Of a stretch of DNA of 40,010 nt, positions 1-7,772 are shown one piece after another. The first letter of the stretch is position 1. Each line of letters begins with the position of its first letter. A model generated the notes under the pieces. That model did not search any database, was not told the origin of the DNA, and saw only the letters and a list, made by a program, of their open reading frames with translations. The translations under genes and the position numbers were made by a program. Source of the DNA: Bacillota bacterium (GTDB taxonomy: Bacteria; Bacillota; Sulfobacillia; UBA995; UBA9673); NCBI GenBank assembly GCA_003599345.1, contig QZJP01000083.1, positions 1 through 40,010 of the forward strand. The letters are read 5' to 3'.

Positions 1-1116
1 TTACGTGATGAACAGGAAGATCATCGCCAGGGCCACCACCGAGATTATGACCTCGGACACCAGGCCGATCACGAACGGCGTGATTCCGGCCTTCAACCGA
101 GAGAACTCGGTGGAAAGGCCCACCCCGGCGAAGGTGAGCAGGAACAACCACTTGGACATGCCGGCTATGGCCGATATCTGCGGCTTGGCCAGGAGCCCCA
201 AGCTCACTACCACGGACAGGGCCAGGAAGCCGAGGACGAACTTCGGGAACCGGTCCCAGAGGAACTTGCCCTTGTTCTTCACCTCGCCGGTCATGCCCCT
301 GCGGGCATAGGAGACCGCCAGGTAGAGGATGACCAGGCCCATCAGCGCGTTCCGGCAGAGCTTGACGAGGGTGGCCACTTTGCCGGCGCCCTCGGAGTAG
401 GCGAAGCCGGCCGCGACGCATTCGGCTGTGTTATCGACGGCTAGGCCGGCCCAGAAACCGAACTGGGTGTCGCTCATGCCCACGTAGTGCCCTATCACCG
501 GGTAGAGGAATATCATCGCCGCGCCGAAGAGCAGGATAGTGGCGATGGCGTAGGTGGCTTCCTCCTGTTTGGCCTCGATGGCCCCCGCGGCCCCGATTAT
601 GGCCGACACGCCGCAAATGCCGTTGCCGACCCCGATGAGGCTACCCAGCTTGTCACTCAACTTGAACCGCTTGGCCAGCCAGTTGGCGACCACCATGGCA
701 CAGGCTATCTCCACGACAACCAGGGCGATGCCCACGGCTCCTAGAGAAAGGATGCTCGACAGGGCGAACCTCACGCCCATCAGAACGATGCCGGCCTTCA
801 GCCACAACTCGTAGGTGGCGATGCCGGGCAGGAACACCTTGGGAAGGGGAATGGTGTTCCGGATGAGCATCCCGATGGCGATGGCCCAGATCACGTACTC
901 CGTGTGCGGGATCAAGGGAGTGACCAGCTTTCCCGCGTAGCCCACCAGGAACAGGAGTACGATGCCTGGTACGTACTGCAAACCCTGCTTGAGGGTGGCC
1001 CCCAGCCCCACGCCGGCCCCGACGCGGCGCCTGGCCTCGGCCTCGACCAGGCCGGGCACAGCCACGGCTGCCGGCGCGTCAGGCGACGGGCGGACCGGGG
1101 ACGGTGACAGTGTCAT
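1..1116 (-). CDS. YeiH-family putative sulfate/sulfonate exporter
   Basis: Polytopic inner-membrane protein of 371 aa, recognised as the YeiH / conserved hypothetical 698 family (putative anion exporters). About ten hydrophobic segments are visible. Two family-typical stretches are present: GNGICGVSAIIG near the middle and AGLAVDNTAECVAAG after it. I chose the ATG at 1116 rather than the ORF-track start at 1143 because AAGGAGG lies about 8 bases before it. The TAA stop occupies the first three bases of the window, so the gene is complete. It lies 45 bp downstream of a small membrane ORF and the phosphosulfolactate synthase gene on the same strand. That context suggests it moves a sulfur oxyanion or C3 sulfonate linked to this pathway. 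The transported substrate is an inference; the family assignment is firm. Confidence 0.85.
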   Translation of the reverse strand: MTLSPSPVRPSPDAPAAVAVPGLVEAEARRRVGAGVGLGATLKQGLQYVPGIVLLFLVGYAGKLVTPLIPHTEYVIWAIAIGMLIRNTIPLPKVFLPGIATYELWLKAGIVLMGVRFALSSILSLGAVGIALVVVEIACAMVVANWLAKRFKLSDKLGSLIGVGNGICGVSAIIGAAGAIEAKQEEATYAIATILLFGAAMIFLYPVIGHYVGMSDTQFGFWAGLAVDNTAECVAAGFAYSEGAGKVATLVKLCRNALMGLVILYLAVSYARRGMTGEVKNKGKFLWDRFPKFVLGFLALSVVVSLGLLAKPQISAIAGMSKWLFLLTFAGVGLSTEFSRLKAGITPFVIGLVSEVIISVVALAMIFLFIT

Positions 1117-1161
1117 GCCGCAAACCTCCTCCTTGAGACACACTCAGCGCCGGTCCCGCTT

Positions 1162-1269
1162 TCAGAAGGGTACCGACTTGACCAGACCGGTCGCGACGAG
1201 GAGCACGCCGGCGGTGGCCAGGATGACCGACCACCAGTCCAGCGTGATCCTCCGGCCGAAGAGCGTCAA
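1162..1269 (-). CDS. 35-aa single-pass membrane peptide between comA and the exporter
   Basis: This ORF is absent from the supplied track. It begins with TTG at 1269, overlapping the stop of the upstream synthase as TTGA, so the two are arranged for translational coupling. A purine-rich run (AAGGGGGGG) lies upstream as a possible ribosome binding site. The peptide starts MTLFGRRITLDWW and continues into one hydrophobic helix, SVILATAGVLLVATGLV, then ends KSVPF. Charged N-terminus followed by a single helix is typical of small accessory membrane proteins. The transporter start follows 45 bp later. I do not recognise a named family. It may be an accessory subunit of the transporter, or a spurious short ORF. 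The coupling and the clean helix favour a real gene. Confidence 0.5.
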   Translation of the reverse strand: MTLFGRRITLDWWSVILATAGVLLVATGLVKSVPF

Positions 1270-2108
1270 ACCCTATCCCCCCCTTCCAGCGCGAACGGAG
1301 TCTCGCTCGGCACGGTGACCTTGAGGGTATCGGCCCTCAGGCCGAGCCGCAAGGCCTCCAAGGCGTAGATGTCCGACGGCGGCACGTTCCCCAGGTTGAC
1401 GTTCACGCCCAGGCGCAGGATGAGGTAGGCCTGCTGGTTCTTCAGCGGAGCCTCCCACATGACCGCCTCGGGCCGGTCGAGGCCGGTGATGATGGACTCC
1501 AGCTCGGCCTCCTTCACCGACCCGTCACCGGTGAAGATGCCTACGCCCTTGCCGGACTCGCGGGCCTCGACGATGACCAGCCGCGCTCCGTAGTCGAGGT
1601 CGAACTTGAGGCGGTCCACGACTTCGGCGGGCGGTAGGTACTGCGTCGGGTCCTTCTTGCCGACCTCGCTGATGACGTCGAACCCGGCGTCGAGAACCGC
1701 GGTGATGACGGCGCCCCGTTGCGCGGCGCTCATCCTGATGGTCCCGTCGGACACCTCGATGGCGTCGAACCCCAGACCGGCGACGCGCGAAAGGAACTGC
1801 GACAGCCGGTTCTGCAAGACGGCTATTTCGAGCAGTGTCCCGCCTGGACAGACGGTGATGCCGTGCGAGCGGGCGGCCCTGATTTTCGCCCTGAGCTGCT
1901 CGAGTGGGTAAAGCGCCGCGGTGCCGAAGCTGATCTTCAGGATGTCGAAGTAGTCCGCACCCAGAGCCAGCATGTCGTGAGTCTCGGAAAGACCGAGGCC
2001 TTTGTCTATCACCATGGTGAGGCCTGACTGGCGAGGTTTGGAGCGGCGGCCGTCGAGCGGGCTGTGCAGGACGCCATTGAGGGCCTTCAAGCCAAGAATC
2101 TCTGACAA
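1266..2108 (-). CDS. comA: Phosphosulfolactate synthase (ComA family)
   Basis: TIM-barrel enzyme that adds sulfite to phosphoenolpyruvate to give (2R)-phospho-3-sulfolactate. This is the first step toward coenzyme M in methanogens and toward sulfolactate in some spore-forming bacteria. Family features include TMVIDKGLGL near the N-terminus, YFDILKISFGTAALYP, and VSDGTIRMS, GFDVISEVGKKD and VIVEARESG in order. I place the start at a TTG at 2108 (280 aa) because a GGAGG-rich stretch sits about 9 bases before it. The ORF-track GTG at 2168 would add 20 low-complexity residues. It is the first gene of a three-gene minus-strand set with a small membrane peptide and a YeiH-type exporter. No later CoM or sulfolactate genes are visible here, so the end product is not determined. 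Confidence 0.88.
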   Translation of the reverse strand: MSEILGLKALNGVLHSPLDGRRSKPRQSGLTMVIDKGLGLSETHDMLALGADYFDILKISFGTAALYPLEQLRAKIRAARSHGITVCPGGTLLEIAVLQNRLSQFLSRVAGLGFDAIEVSDGTIRMSAAQRGAVITAVLDAGFDVISEVGKKDPTQYLPPAEVVDRLKFDLDYGARLVIVEARESGKGVGIFTGDGSVKEAELESIITGLDRPEAVMWEAPLKNQQAYLILRLGVNVNLGNVPPSDIYALEALRLGLRADTLKVTVPSETPFALEGGDRV

Positions 2109-2245
2109 AGCTCTCCCCCCTCCCCCTGTGTCTCTCTGTGTTTTCCTTCTCTCCGGCCCCTTGAGCACTCCACACTATGCTCAGTCTCCGGGGCGGGTGC
2201 GGACCCGGCGACCGCCTATCAGCGCGCTTGGCGGGCCGTGGCCTC

Positions 2246-3553
2246 CTAGGATTCCCGCCCGGTGACCATGAGCGACTTCTGGTCGATGAGAACCAGAGCC
2301 AGGATAGCCGCCACGAGCCCTATGCCGCCTGCCGCCAGGAAGAGGACCAGATTGCCGCGGCCCATGAGCAGCCCGAACAGCGGAGGCCCCAAGGCCACGC
2401 CGAAGAAGCGCACGGCGCCGTAGTCGGACGTGATCATCCCCCGGCGCTCCTGTTTCACGGAGCTGGTCACCAGGACGTTGAGCGTCGCCAGTGCGGTCCC
2501 ACTCCCCACGCCGATGAGGAAGATCGCCCCGTAGAGGTAGTACGGGTTCTGGATGAGAGCCAGGCTGACAAGGGCGGCGGTGATGAGCGCGAGCCCTCCG
2601 AAGACGAGAAAGCGCCTGTCGACGAGCTTCTGAAGGTACGTGCCGGACCCGTAGGCCGCGATGGAACTGGCGAGCACCGGGACGGCCAGGACGAGGCCCT
2701 TGAGCACTCCCCGGAGGTGGAACCGGCTCTCGAGGGTCTCCGACAAGAAGAAGAGGGTGCCGAACAGGAGGAATAGAGCGGTCATGCCAGCCAGGAGCGA
2801 CGCGCCCAGGGCGGCTCCTTTCCGGCTGAAGACCTGTAGGACCGACCCGAAGTAGTCACGGGCCGACGACTGCGCGGGGGGCCTCGCCTCCTTGGCCAGG
2901 AGGGCGACGGCGATAGCCACGGGGACGGTAAGGACGGCGAAGAACACGAAAGGAGCGTACCAGGCGGCAAGACCCAGAGCCGCCCCGAGCACGGGGCTTA
3001 CCACCTTACCGAACCCGTTGGTGGCCTCGAGCACGCCCATGGCCTGGTCCCTGGCCGGTCCTGCGTAGAGGTCGCCGGCCAAGGCCAAGGCGATGCTGGC
3101 GGTACCCGCCGCGCCTATCCCTTGCATGACCCGGCCCACCATCAGCAGCGGGAACGCGCCCGCTTGAAAGAGGATGGCCGCGGCGGCCGCGACGAACCCG
3201 CCCAGGGCGTAGAGGCCGAGACCCGGGACCATCACCGCCTTCCGCCCGTAGCGGTCGGCAAGGAAACCCGAGAAGGGAATCATGATACCGGCCGGAACCG
3301 AGAACGCTGTGATGACGAGACCGCTCATGGCCGGGGACACGCCAAGAGCGCTCTTTATGGCCGGCAACACCGGTATCAGGATGGAGTTTCCGAGCACCAT
3401 CACGAACGGGACCAGGGAAAGGGAAACGAAGGCCGCGTCGAACTTCACCTTGTCCGACGCCTGACCCGAGGACCTGGCCTTGGAAGACCCGGCCCCCGTG
3501 GAACCGCGCCCACGCGCCAGGTTGGAGTCCCTGCCGTGCACCCTGGTGCTCAC
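2246..3553 (-). CDS. MFS multidrug-type efflux transporter
   Basis: Major facilitator superfamily transporter of about 435 aa with twelve apparent hydrophobic segments. The loop motif FLADRYGRKAVMVPG between helices 2 and 3 is the classic MFS motif A, and motif C-like glycines occur near LEATNGFGKVVSPVLGAALG. It resembles drug:H+ antiporters of the 12-helix type. The first ~35 residues before VKFDAAFVSLSLVPF are hydrophilic and low in conservation, and I see no clear ribosome binding site for the GTG at 3553, so the start is uncertain. It is transcribed divergently from the ThiF-like gene, with 36 bp between the proposed starts. The substrate cannot be read from sequence. Confidence 0.85.
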   Translation of the reverse strand: MSTRVHGRDSNLARGRGSTGAGSSKARSSGQASDKVKFDAAFVSLSLVPFVMVLGNSILIPVLPAIKSALGVSPAMSGLVITAFSVPAGIMIPFSGFLADRYGRKAVMVPGLGLYALGGFVAAAAAILFQAGAFPLLMVGRVMQGIGAAGTASIALALAGDLYAGPARDQAMGVLEATNGFGKVVSPVLGAALGLAAWYAPFVFFAVLTVPVAIAVALLAKEARPPAQSSARDYFGSVLQVFSRKGAALGASLLAGMTALFLLFGTLFFLSETLESRFHLRGVLKGLVLAVPVLASSIAAYGSGTYLQKLVDRRFLVFGGLALITAALVSLALIQNPYYLYGAIFLIGVGSGTALATLNVLVTSSVKQERRGMITSDYGAVRFFGVALGPPLFGLLMGRGNLVLFLAAGGIGLVAAILALVLIDQKSLMVTGRES

Positions 3554-3589
3554 GGGCGGTAGTATGTCCGGCAGGAAGGAGAAAGGCCC

Positions 3590-4456
3590 TTGCCCCGGTT
3601 GGACCTGGACAGAGCGGTGGCTGAGCTTGAACGAGAATCCGCCCCGACCGAGTTGGCTCCCGGCAGAGAAGTCCGCCTCGTCGACGAGGCGGTGGTTCTC
3701 CGGGTTGCCTCCGACTACGGCGTACCCAAGCGCCGCCTGGAACTGGCCGCTCTAGAGGCCGGGGTCGCGCCGCGGCGTTACCACAGGAACCTGGGACTCC
3801 TGGGCCTTCACGGCCAGGCTCGACTACTGGAGGCTAAGGTAGGTGTGGCCGGGCTGGGAGGCCTGGGAGGCCTGCTCACCGAGACCCTGGCCCGGGCCGG
3901 CGTGGGACGGCTGGTCCTGACGGACCCCGATTCGTTCGCGGACAACAACCTGAACCGCCAGGCCTTCTCGACCGAGGACAATCTCGGGCGCCCGAAGGTG
4001 GAGGAGGCCGCGGCCCGGCTGGCCAGAATCAACTCCGCCGTCGAGGTCGAGGTTCACCAGGTCGAAGGGGACCGGGACGAGTTTGAGAGGTTGTTCGCGG
4101 GGGCCGCGGTGGTGTGTGACGCCCTCGACAACCTCCCCGCCCGGTTCGCCCTGCTCGACGCAGCGCGCCGGCTCCGGGTCCCGTTCGTCCATGGGGCCAT
4201 AGCCGGCATGACCGGACAAGTCACGACGGTGTTCCCGGAAGACCCCGGGCTCGAGGTGCTCTACGGGCCGCCCCGCGAGGCCCCTTCCCGCGGCGTGGAG
4301 ACCGTTCTCGGGAATCCTTCCCCCACGCCCCCGATGATCGCCGCTCTCGAAGCCCAAGAGGTCGTGAAGATAGTCACGGGCGTGGGGCAGCCCCTACGCC
4401 GGAAATTGCTGATCGTCGACGCCTTCACGCCCTACGCGGCGGTCATCGACCTGTAA
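3590..4456 (+). CDS. ThiF/MoeB/HesA-family E1-like adenylyltransferase
   Basis: Enzyme of the E1-like superfamily, which adenylates the C-terminus of a ubiquitin-like sulfur carrier (ThiS or MoaD type). The nucleotide-binding loop GLGGLGG is at residues 88-94. It is followed by the family acidic residue in LTDPDSF (112) and the NLNRQ motif (120-124). About 80 N-terminal residues precede the Rossmann fold, longer than in ThiF. The start is TTG at 3590 with AAGGAG eight bases before it. The CxxC zinc pairs usual in MoeB/ThiF are absent, and the only cysteine is in the strand VVCDAL, so no catalytic cysteine is evident at the usual position. No carrier-protein gene is adjacent. The exact pathway (thiamine, molybdopterin, other) is unresolved. 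Confidence 0.85.
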   Translation: MPRLDLDRAVAELERESAPTELAPGREVRLVDEAVVLRVASDYGVPKRRLELAALEAGVAPRRYHRNLGLLGLHGQARLLEAKVGVAGLGGLGGLLTETLARAGVGRLVLTDPDSFADNNLNRQAFSTEDNLGRPKVEEAAARLARINSAVEVEVHQVEGDRDEFERLFAGAAVVCDALDNLPARFALLDAARRLRVPFVHGAIAGMTGQVTTVFPEDPGLEVLYGPPREAPSRGVETVLGNPSPTPPMIAALEAQEVVKIVTGVGQPLRRKLLIVDAFTPYAAVIDL

Positions 4457-4468
4457 GGAGCCTCCCGG

Positions 4469-5230
4469 CTAGCTTCCCGCGCCCCTCAGGCCGCCCAGCT
4501 CGCGTGCGGCCTTCGCCAGCCGGACGACCAGGTCCAGGCGCTCCTTGACCAGTTCCGCGCTCGATACCTTGCCTTCCTCGTGCAGGAAGACCCCGTAGCG
4601 GTTGACCTCAATGCCCCTGAACCCCGTCCCACCGGATTCCAGGAGGGCCGCCCGCACCTCGGGCGAAAGGACGGCCAAGGCCTCGTCCGGCCGGTGAGCG
4701 AGAACGAGGAAGCGCCGGTCGAACTCCGGCTCGTCCAGGAGCACCTGGCGCCCGGCAGGCGGTTTCCTGACCTTGGAGCGGTCGTAGATGGTGAACCCCG
4801 TCATCTTCACGTTGTGGTAGGCCACAATGCGCGTCGAGTCCGGGGCACCCGCGTCGAAGGCCACGCCCACCGGGACCCTGACCGTGACCGCGAAACCTTC
4901 GTACTCCCCCACGATGGCCGGCAGGCGCCCGTCGACCTTCCAGCGGAAGACATCGGCCTCGCTGGTCACGCGCATGCGCTCGAGGATCGCCGACCCGCGC
5001 TCCTCGGCGCCTGACGTGAGACACGCTAGGCCGAGTTCTCCCGCGGCCTGCTTGAGAACGGCCGTGTAGCGGGAGTGGGCGATCCTGGCCATGACGAACC
5101 AGCCGAATGACCCCGCGGCCAGCACTGCCACCGCGGCGCGGCCGGGGTTCGGGACGAAGGCGATCACGGCCGCGATCCCAGCGACAGTGGCGAAAACAAG
5201 GAACCACGTGAGTCTCTTGAGTAGCGGCAT
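4469..5230 (-). CDS. Membrane-anchored protein of unknown function
   Basis: Unrecognised 253-aa protein. I moved the start from the ORF-track position to ATG 5230, which has GGGGAGGTGA seven bases upstream; the residues before it look non-coding. Two hydrophobic helices lie close to the N-terminus (about residues 7-23 and 30-48). A soluble alpha/beta-looking domain follows, ending in a probable helix (ELVKERLDLVVRLAKAARELGG). No catalytic motif is evident. It is convergent with the ThiF-like gene, with 12 bp between stops. Upstream it faces the Crp/Fnr regulator gene across a 154-bp divergent intergenic region, so that regulator could control it. This last point is inference from layout only. 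Confidence 0.7.
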   Translation of the reverse strand: MPLLKRLTWFLVFATVAGIAAVIAFVPNPGRAAVAVLAAGSFGWFVMARIAHSRYTAVLKQAAGELGLACLTSGAEERGSAILERMRVTSEADVFRWKVDGRLPAIVGEYEGFAVTVRVPVGVAFDAGAPDSTRIVAYHNVKMTGFTIYDRSKVRKPPAGRQVLLDEPEFDRRFLVLAHRPDEALAVLSPEVRAALLESGGTGFRGIEVNRYGVFLHEEGKVSSAELVKERLDLVVRLAKAARELGGLRGAGS

Positions 5231-5384
5231 CCGGGTATCACCTCCCCGGGCAGTTTCAACCGGCGGCGGCCCCAGTCCTTCGTGGAGAGGGATACAGGTT
5301 TGAAGCTTCTGACCTCGAAACATCTTCTCTCTTGCTGCGTAATAACACCGTGATACTAACCAGAGGAGAGGATATCTAACCACC

Positions 5385-6104
5385 ATGGTCGGTTCGGCTC
5401 TTGCGCCCGGGGCAGCCCGCGGGACGGCGGGCCCCACGTCTCGTTTCGCAAGACATCTCCACCTGGCGGAGGTCATCCGCTTCCGCGAGGGCCAGACCCT
5501 TTTCGACGAGGGCCAGCGGACGCCGAGAGGTCTCTACTGGCTGGAGTCCGGTCGCGTCAAGTTCTCCCTCTTGACCAGTTCGGGGGTGGAGCGGGTCGTG
5601 GGTTTCGCCGGCGCGGGGGCCGTGTTCGGTGAGGAGTCGGTCCTGGAGGAAGTCGAGCGTCCGGTCATGTGCCAGGCCACGAGCGATGGAGTCGCCTACT
5701 TCTTCGATTGGGCGGCCATCCGGTCGGTGCTCCGCGGCGATCCCGACCTCGCGCTCGAACTCCTGTCCGCCATGGCCCGGAAGCTCGTCTTCTCGGTCAG
5801 GCTCGTGGAGGAGATGACTTTCCTCGGGGTCAAGGACCGCGTGGCTCGTACCTTGGCCCGTCTCGCCACGGGAGGGACCGACCTTGGAATGGCTACGCCG
5901 GCGCGAGCGGTCGAGGTTACTCACCAGGAACTCGCTAGCATGGTCGGGGCCTCTCGGGTCATGGTCTCGCACGCGCTGGCCGAACTCAGAGAAGAGGGTG
6001 TGATCGAGCAACACCGGAGGAAGCTGGTGGTCCGCGACCTCGCCTCGCTGCGCCTGCAGGCCGGGCTAGGACACGCAAGAGCGACCCCGGTGGGCGACCC
6101 ATGA
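5385..6104 (+). CDS. Crp/Fnr-family transcriptional regulator
   Basis: Regulator of 239 aa with the usual two-part layout. An N-terminal cyclic-nucleotide-type beta-roll (about residues 25-140, with FREGQTLFDEGQ and GAVFGEES) precedes a C-terminal winged helix-turn-helix (about 180-220, VTHQELASMVGASRVMVSHALAELREEG). The Fnr N-terminal cysteine cluster is absent, so it is not an iron-sulfur oxygen sensor of the E. coli Fnr kind. The effector is unknown. The ATG at 5385 is 13 bases from GGAGAGG, a rather long spacing, so a slightly different start is possible. It is divergent from the membrane protein at 4469-5230. A GC-rich stem-loop follows the stop (about 6111-6165) without a clear T-tract. 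Confidence 0.9.
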   Translation: MVGSALAPGAARGTAGPTSRFARHLHLAEVIRFREGQTLFDEGQRTPRGLYWLESGRVKFSLLTSSGVERVVGFAGAGAVFGEESVLEEVERPVMCQATSDGVAYFFDWAAIRSVLRGDPDLALELLSAMARKLVFSVRLVEEMTFLGVKDRVARTLARLATGGTDLGMATPARAVEVTHQELASMVGASRVMVSHALAELREEGVIEQHRRKLVVRDLASLRLQAGLGHARATPVGDP

Positions 6105-6179
6105 GAAGCGACAGGTCCGCGGCCCGGTGGACCGTGGACCTGCCCTCAAGCATCGAGGCCGGCACGCGCCGGTCTTTCG

Positions 6180-6293
6180 TCACTTCTTCGCTTCCGCGAC
6201 CTCTTCGTCGCCTGTCTTTTTGGCCGGCCAGATGAAGACAAGAAGCAGGATCGCCGCCAAGATGATGCCGGTTACGGCCAAGAGCTTGAGCAT
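6180..6293 (-). CDS. 37-aa single-pass membrane protein
   Basis: Short gene taken from the end of the longer ORF-track entry. ATG at 6293 is preceded by GGGAGGGTGA with good spacing, whereas the upstream in-frame residues look non-coding. The product is MLKLLAVTGIILAAILLLVFIW, one strongly hydrophobic helix, followed by a charged tail (KKTGDEEVAEAKK). It faces the Crp/Fnr gene tail to tail. On the same strand it lies 160 bp downstream of the hydrolase gene. No family is recognised. The strong ribosome binding site and the clean helix-plus-charged-tail composition support a real gene. Confidence 0.6.
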   Translation of the reverse strand: MLKLLAVTGIILAAILLLVFIWPAKKTGDEEVAEAKK

Positions 6294-6453
6294 CTTCACC
6301 CTCCCTCGACCCGGGCCCTGTGTTGGTCGTGAGCCACGCAGCCGGGGAGGATTGTACCATCTTGCTACAAGCGTTTCTGTAAACTGCTTGACATTCAGAT
6401 CCACTGCCCCCACGCCTGGGCCGTGCCGTTCGGCCATGGCCCCCGGGCTCTCT

Positions 6454-7320
6454 CTACGCCGCCGCGACCAGGCCCTGGTCGACCAGGAACGATAACACCT
6501 CTCTGAAGACGTCCTCTTTCTCGTCTTCCTGGAAGAGTTCGTGGTAGAAGCCGTCCCACAGCTTCAGAGCCTTGGGGATGTCGCCCAGACCATCGTAGAA
6601 TAGACGGCTGCCCTCGAAGTGGGTCAGGCGATCCGCGGTCCCATGCATGATACAGGCGGGAATGCGGACACTCGCCGCGCTCGCCGCGGTCTCAGCCATG
6701 CCCTCCGTCAGCGATATGAAGAAACGGGCGGTGACTTTCCGCTCGACAAGTGGGTCGGCCACGTATTTCCGCCCCACCTCCGGGTTGCGGGCCAGGTCTC
6801 CCGGGTCGAGTTCGTTGGTCATGGCGAACTTCGGGGCAATCCCGGAGAGGATCTTCCCGAGGGTGGCCTTCCAGCCCGGGACCTCCAGGGCCAAACGAAG
6901 GGGCGGCCCGGAGACCGTCACGGCCGCGAAGCGGTCGCCGTGACGGGCCGCGGTCGCCAGCGCGATTAGGCCGCCCAGGGAGTGCCCGATGAGGACGACC
7001 TTCGCCCCCGGGTGGCGGGTGCCCACCATCTCCCGGAAGAACAGGACGTCGTCGACGTAGTCCTGGAAACGGTCCACGTGACCCCGGGTGCCGCCGGACT
7101 GCCCGAACCCGCGAAGGTCGAAGGCGAAGACGGGCATCCCCCGCGAGGCGAAATACCGGCCCAGGTCCTCATACCGGCCGGAATGCTCCCCCATGCCGTG
7201 GACGAACAGCGCGACGGTCTTCGGCCGCGCCCCCGGCGTCGACCACTCCCGCCAGAAGAACCCGGTTCCCTTGGGGCCGGTCACTCTCCCGGCCTCGACT
7301 CTCACATCCGCTGTAGCCAT
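6454..7320 (-). CDS. Alpha/beta hydrolase, monoacylglycerol lipase-like
   Basis: Serine hydrolase of 288 aa in the lysophospholipase/monoacylglycerol lipase group. It contains the oxyanion-side motif HGMGEHSGRY (residues 41-50) and the nucleophile elbow GHSLGG (Ser114). Asp230 is in HGTADRLT and His260 in FYHELFQE, completing a full triad. There is no signal peptide, so it is probably cytoplasmic and would hydrolyse fatty-acyl esters. The ATG at 7320 follows a G-rich AAGGGGGGG stretch. It is downstream of a ferredoxin gene on the same strand, with a 109-bp gap. I see no functional link between the two. Confidence 0.88.
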   Translation of the reverse strand: MATADVRVEAGRVTGPKGTGFFWREWSTPGARPKTVALFVHGMGEHSGRYEDLGRYFASRGMPVFAFDLRGFGQSGGTRGHVDRFQDYVDDVLFFREMVGTRHPGAKVVLIGHSLGGLIALATAARHGDRFAAVTVSGPPLRLALEVPGWKATLGKILSGIAPKFAMTNELDPGDLARNPEVGRKYVADPLVERKVTARFFISLTEGMAETAASAASVRIPACIMHGTADRLTHFEGSRLFYDGLGDIPKALKLWDGFYHELFQEDEKEDVFREVLSFLVDQGLVAAA

Positions 7321-7429
7321 CGAGCAAGACCCCCCTTCACATCCTGAGGGGGTAATTCGACGGCCCGTGACGGGGACCTACTATCGTGGCGGGGGGTTCC
7401 GCGCGGGGCGCGGCGGGCGGCGGGGCCTC

Positions 7430-7717
7430 CTAGGTGGCGGGGCGCCAGGTGTCCACGTTCTCGGGCTCGCGGTCGGGGTGCAAGGCCCGGTACTGCGTGA
7501 GGAGTTCGTCCTTGGACTCGCGGTGCTCCGGATCCGGCACGATGGCATCCGTGGGACACACGCCCACGCACTGCTGTTCGTCATAGAAACCAAGGCACTC
7601 GGTGCATCGCTCCGGGTCGACGACGTAGTAGTCGTCTCCGGGGCTGATGGCGTCGTTGGGACAGGTCGGCTCGCAAGCCCCGCAGTAGACACATTCCTCG
7701 TTTATCTTGACGGCCAA
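7430..7717 (-). CDS. 2[4Fe-4S] ferredoxin, YfhL/Alvin type
   Basis: Electron carrier of 95 aa with two [4Fe-4S] sites. The first is the standard CVYCGACEPTCP. The second is CTECLGFYDEQQCVGVCP, with the extended loop between the second and third cysteines that marks the YfhL/Allochromatium-type ferredoxins, plus a C-terminal helix extension. Such proteins usually have very low, widely separated potentials. The start is TTG at 7717 with GGGAGGT at good spacing. The annotation as a low-potential cytoplasmic carrier is secure. Its redox partner is not apparent, since neighbours are a hydrolase and a glycosyltransferase. Confidence 0.92.
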   Translation of the reverse strand: MAVKINEECVYCGACEPTCPNDAISPGDDYYVVDPERCTECLGFYDEQQCVGVCPTDAIVPDPEHRESKDELLTQYRALHPDREPENVDTWRPAT

Positions 7718-7772
7718 AGTACTCGACCTCCCGGACCGGGGTCTCGGCTATTCTTGCCCCGGCCGGCCGTGG

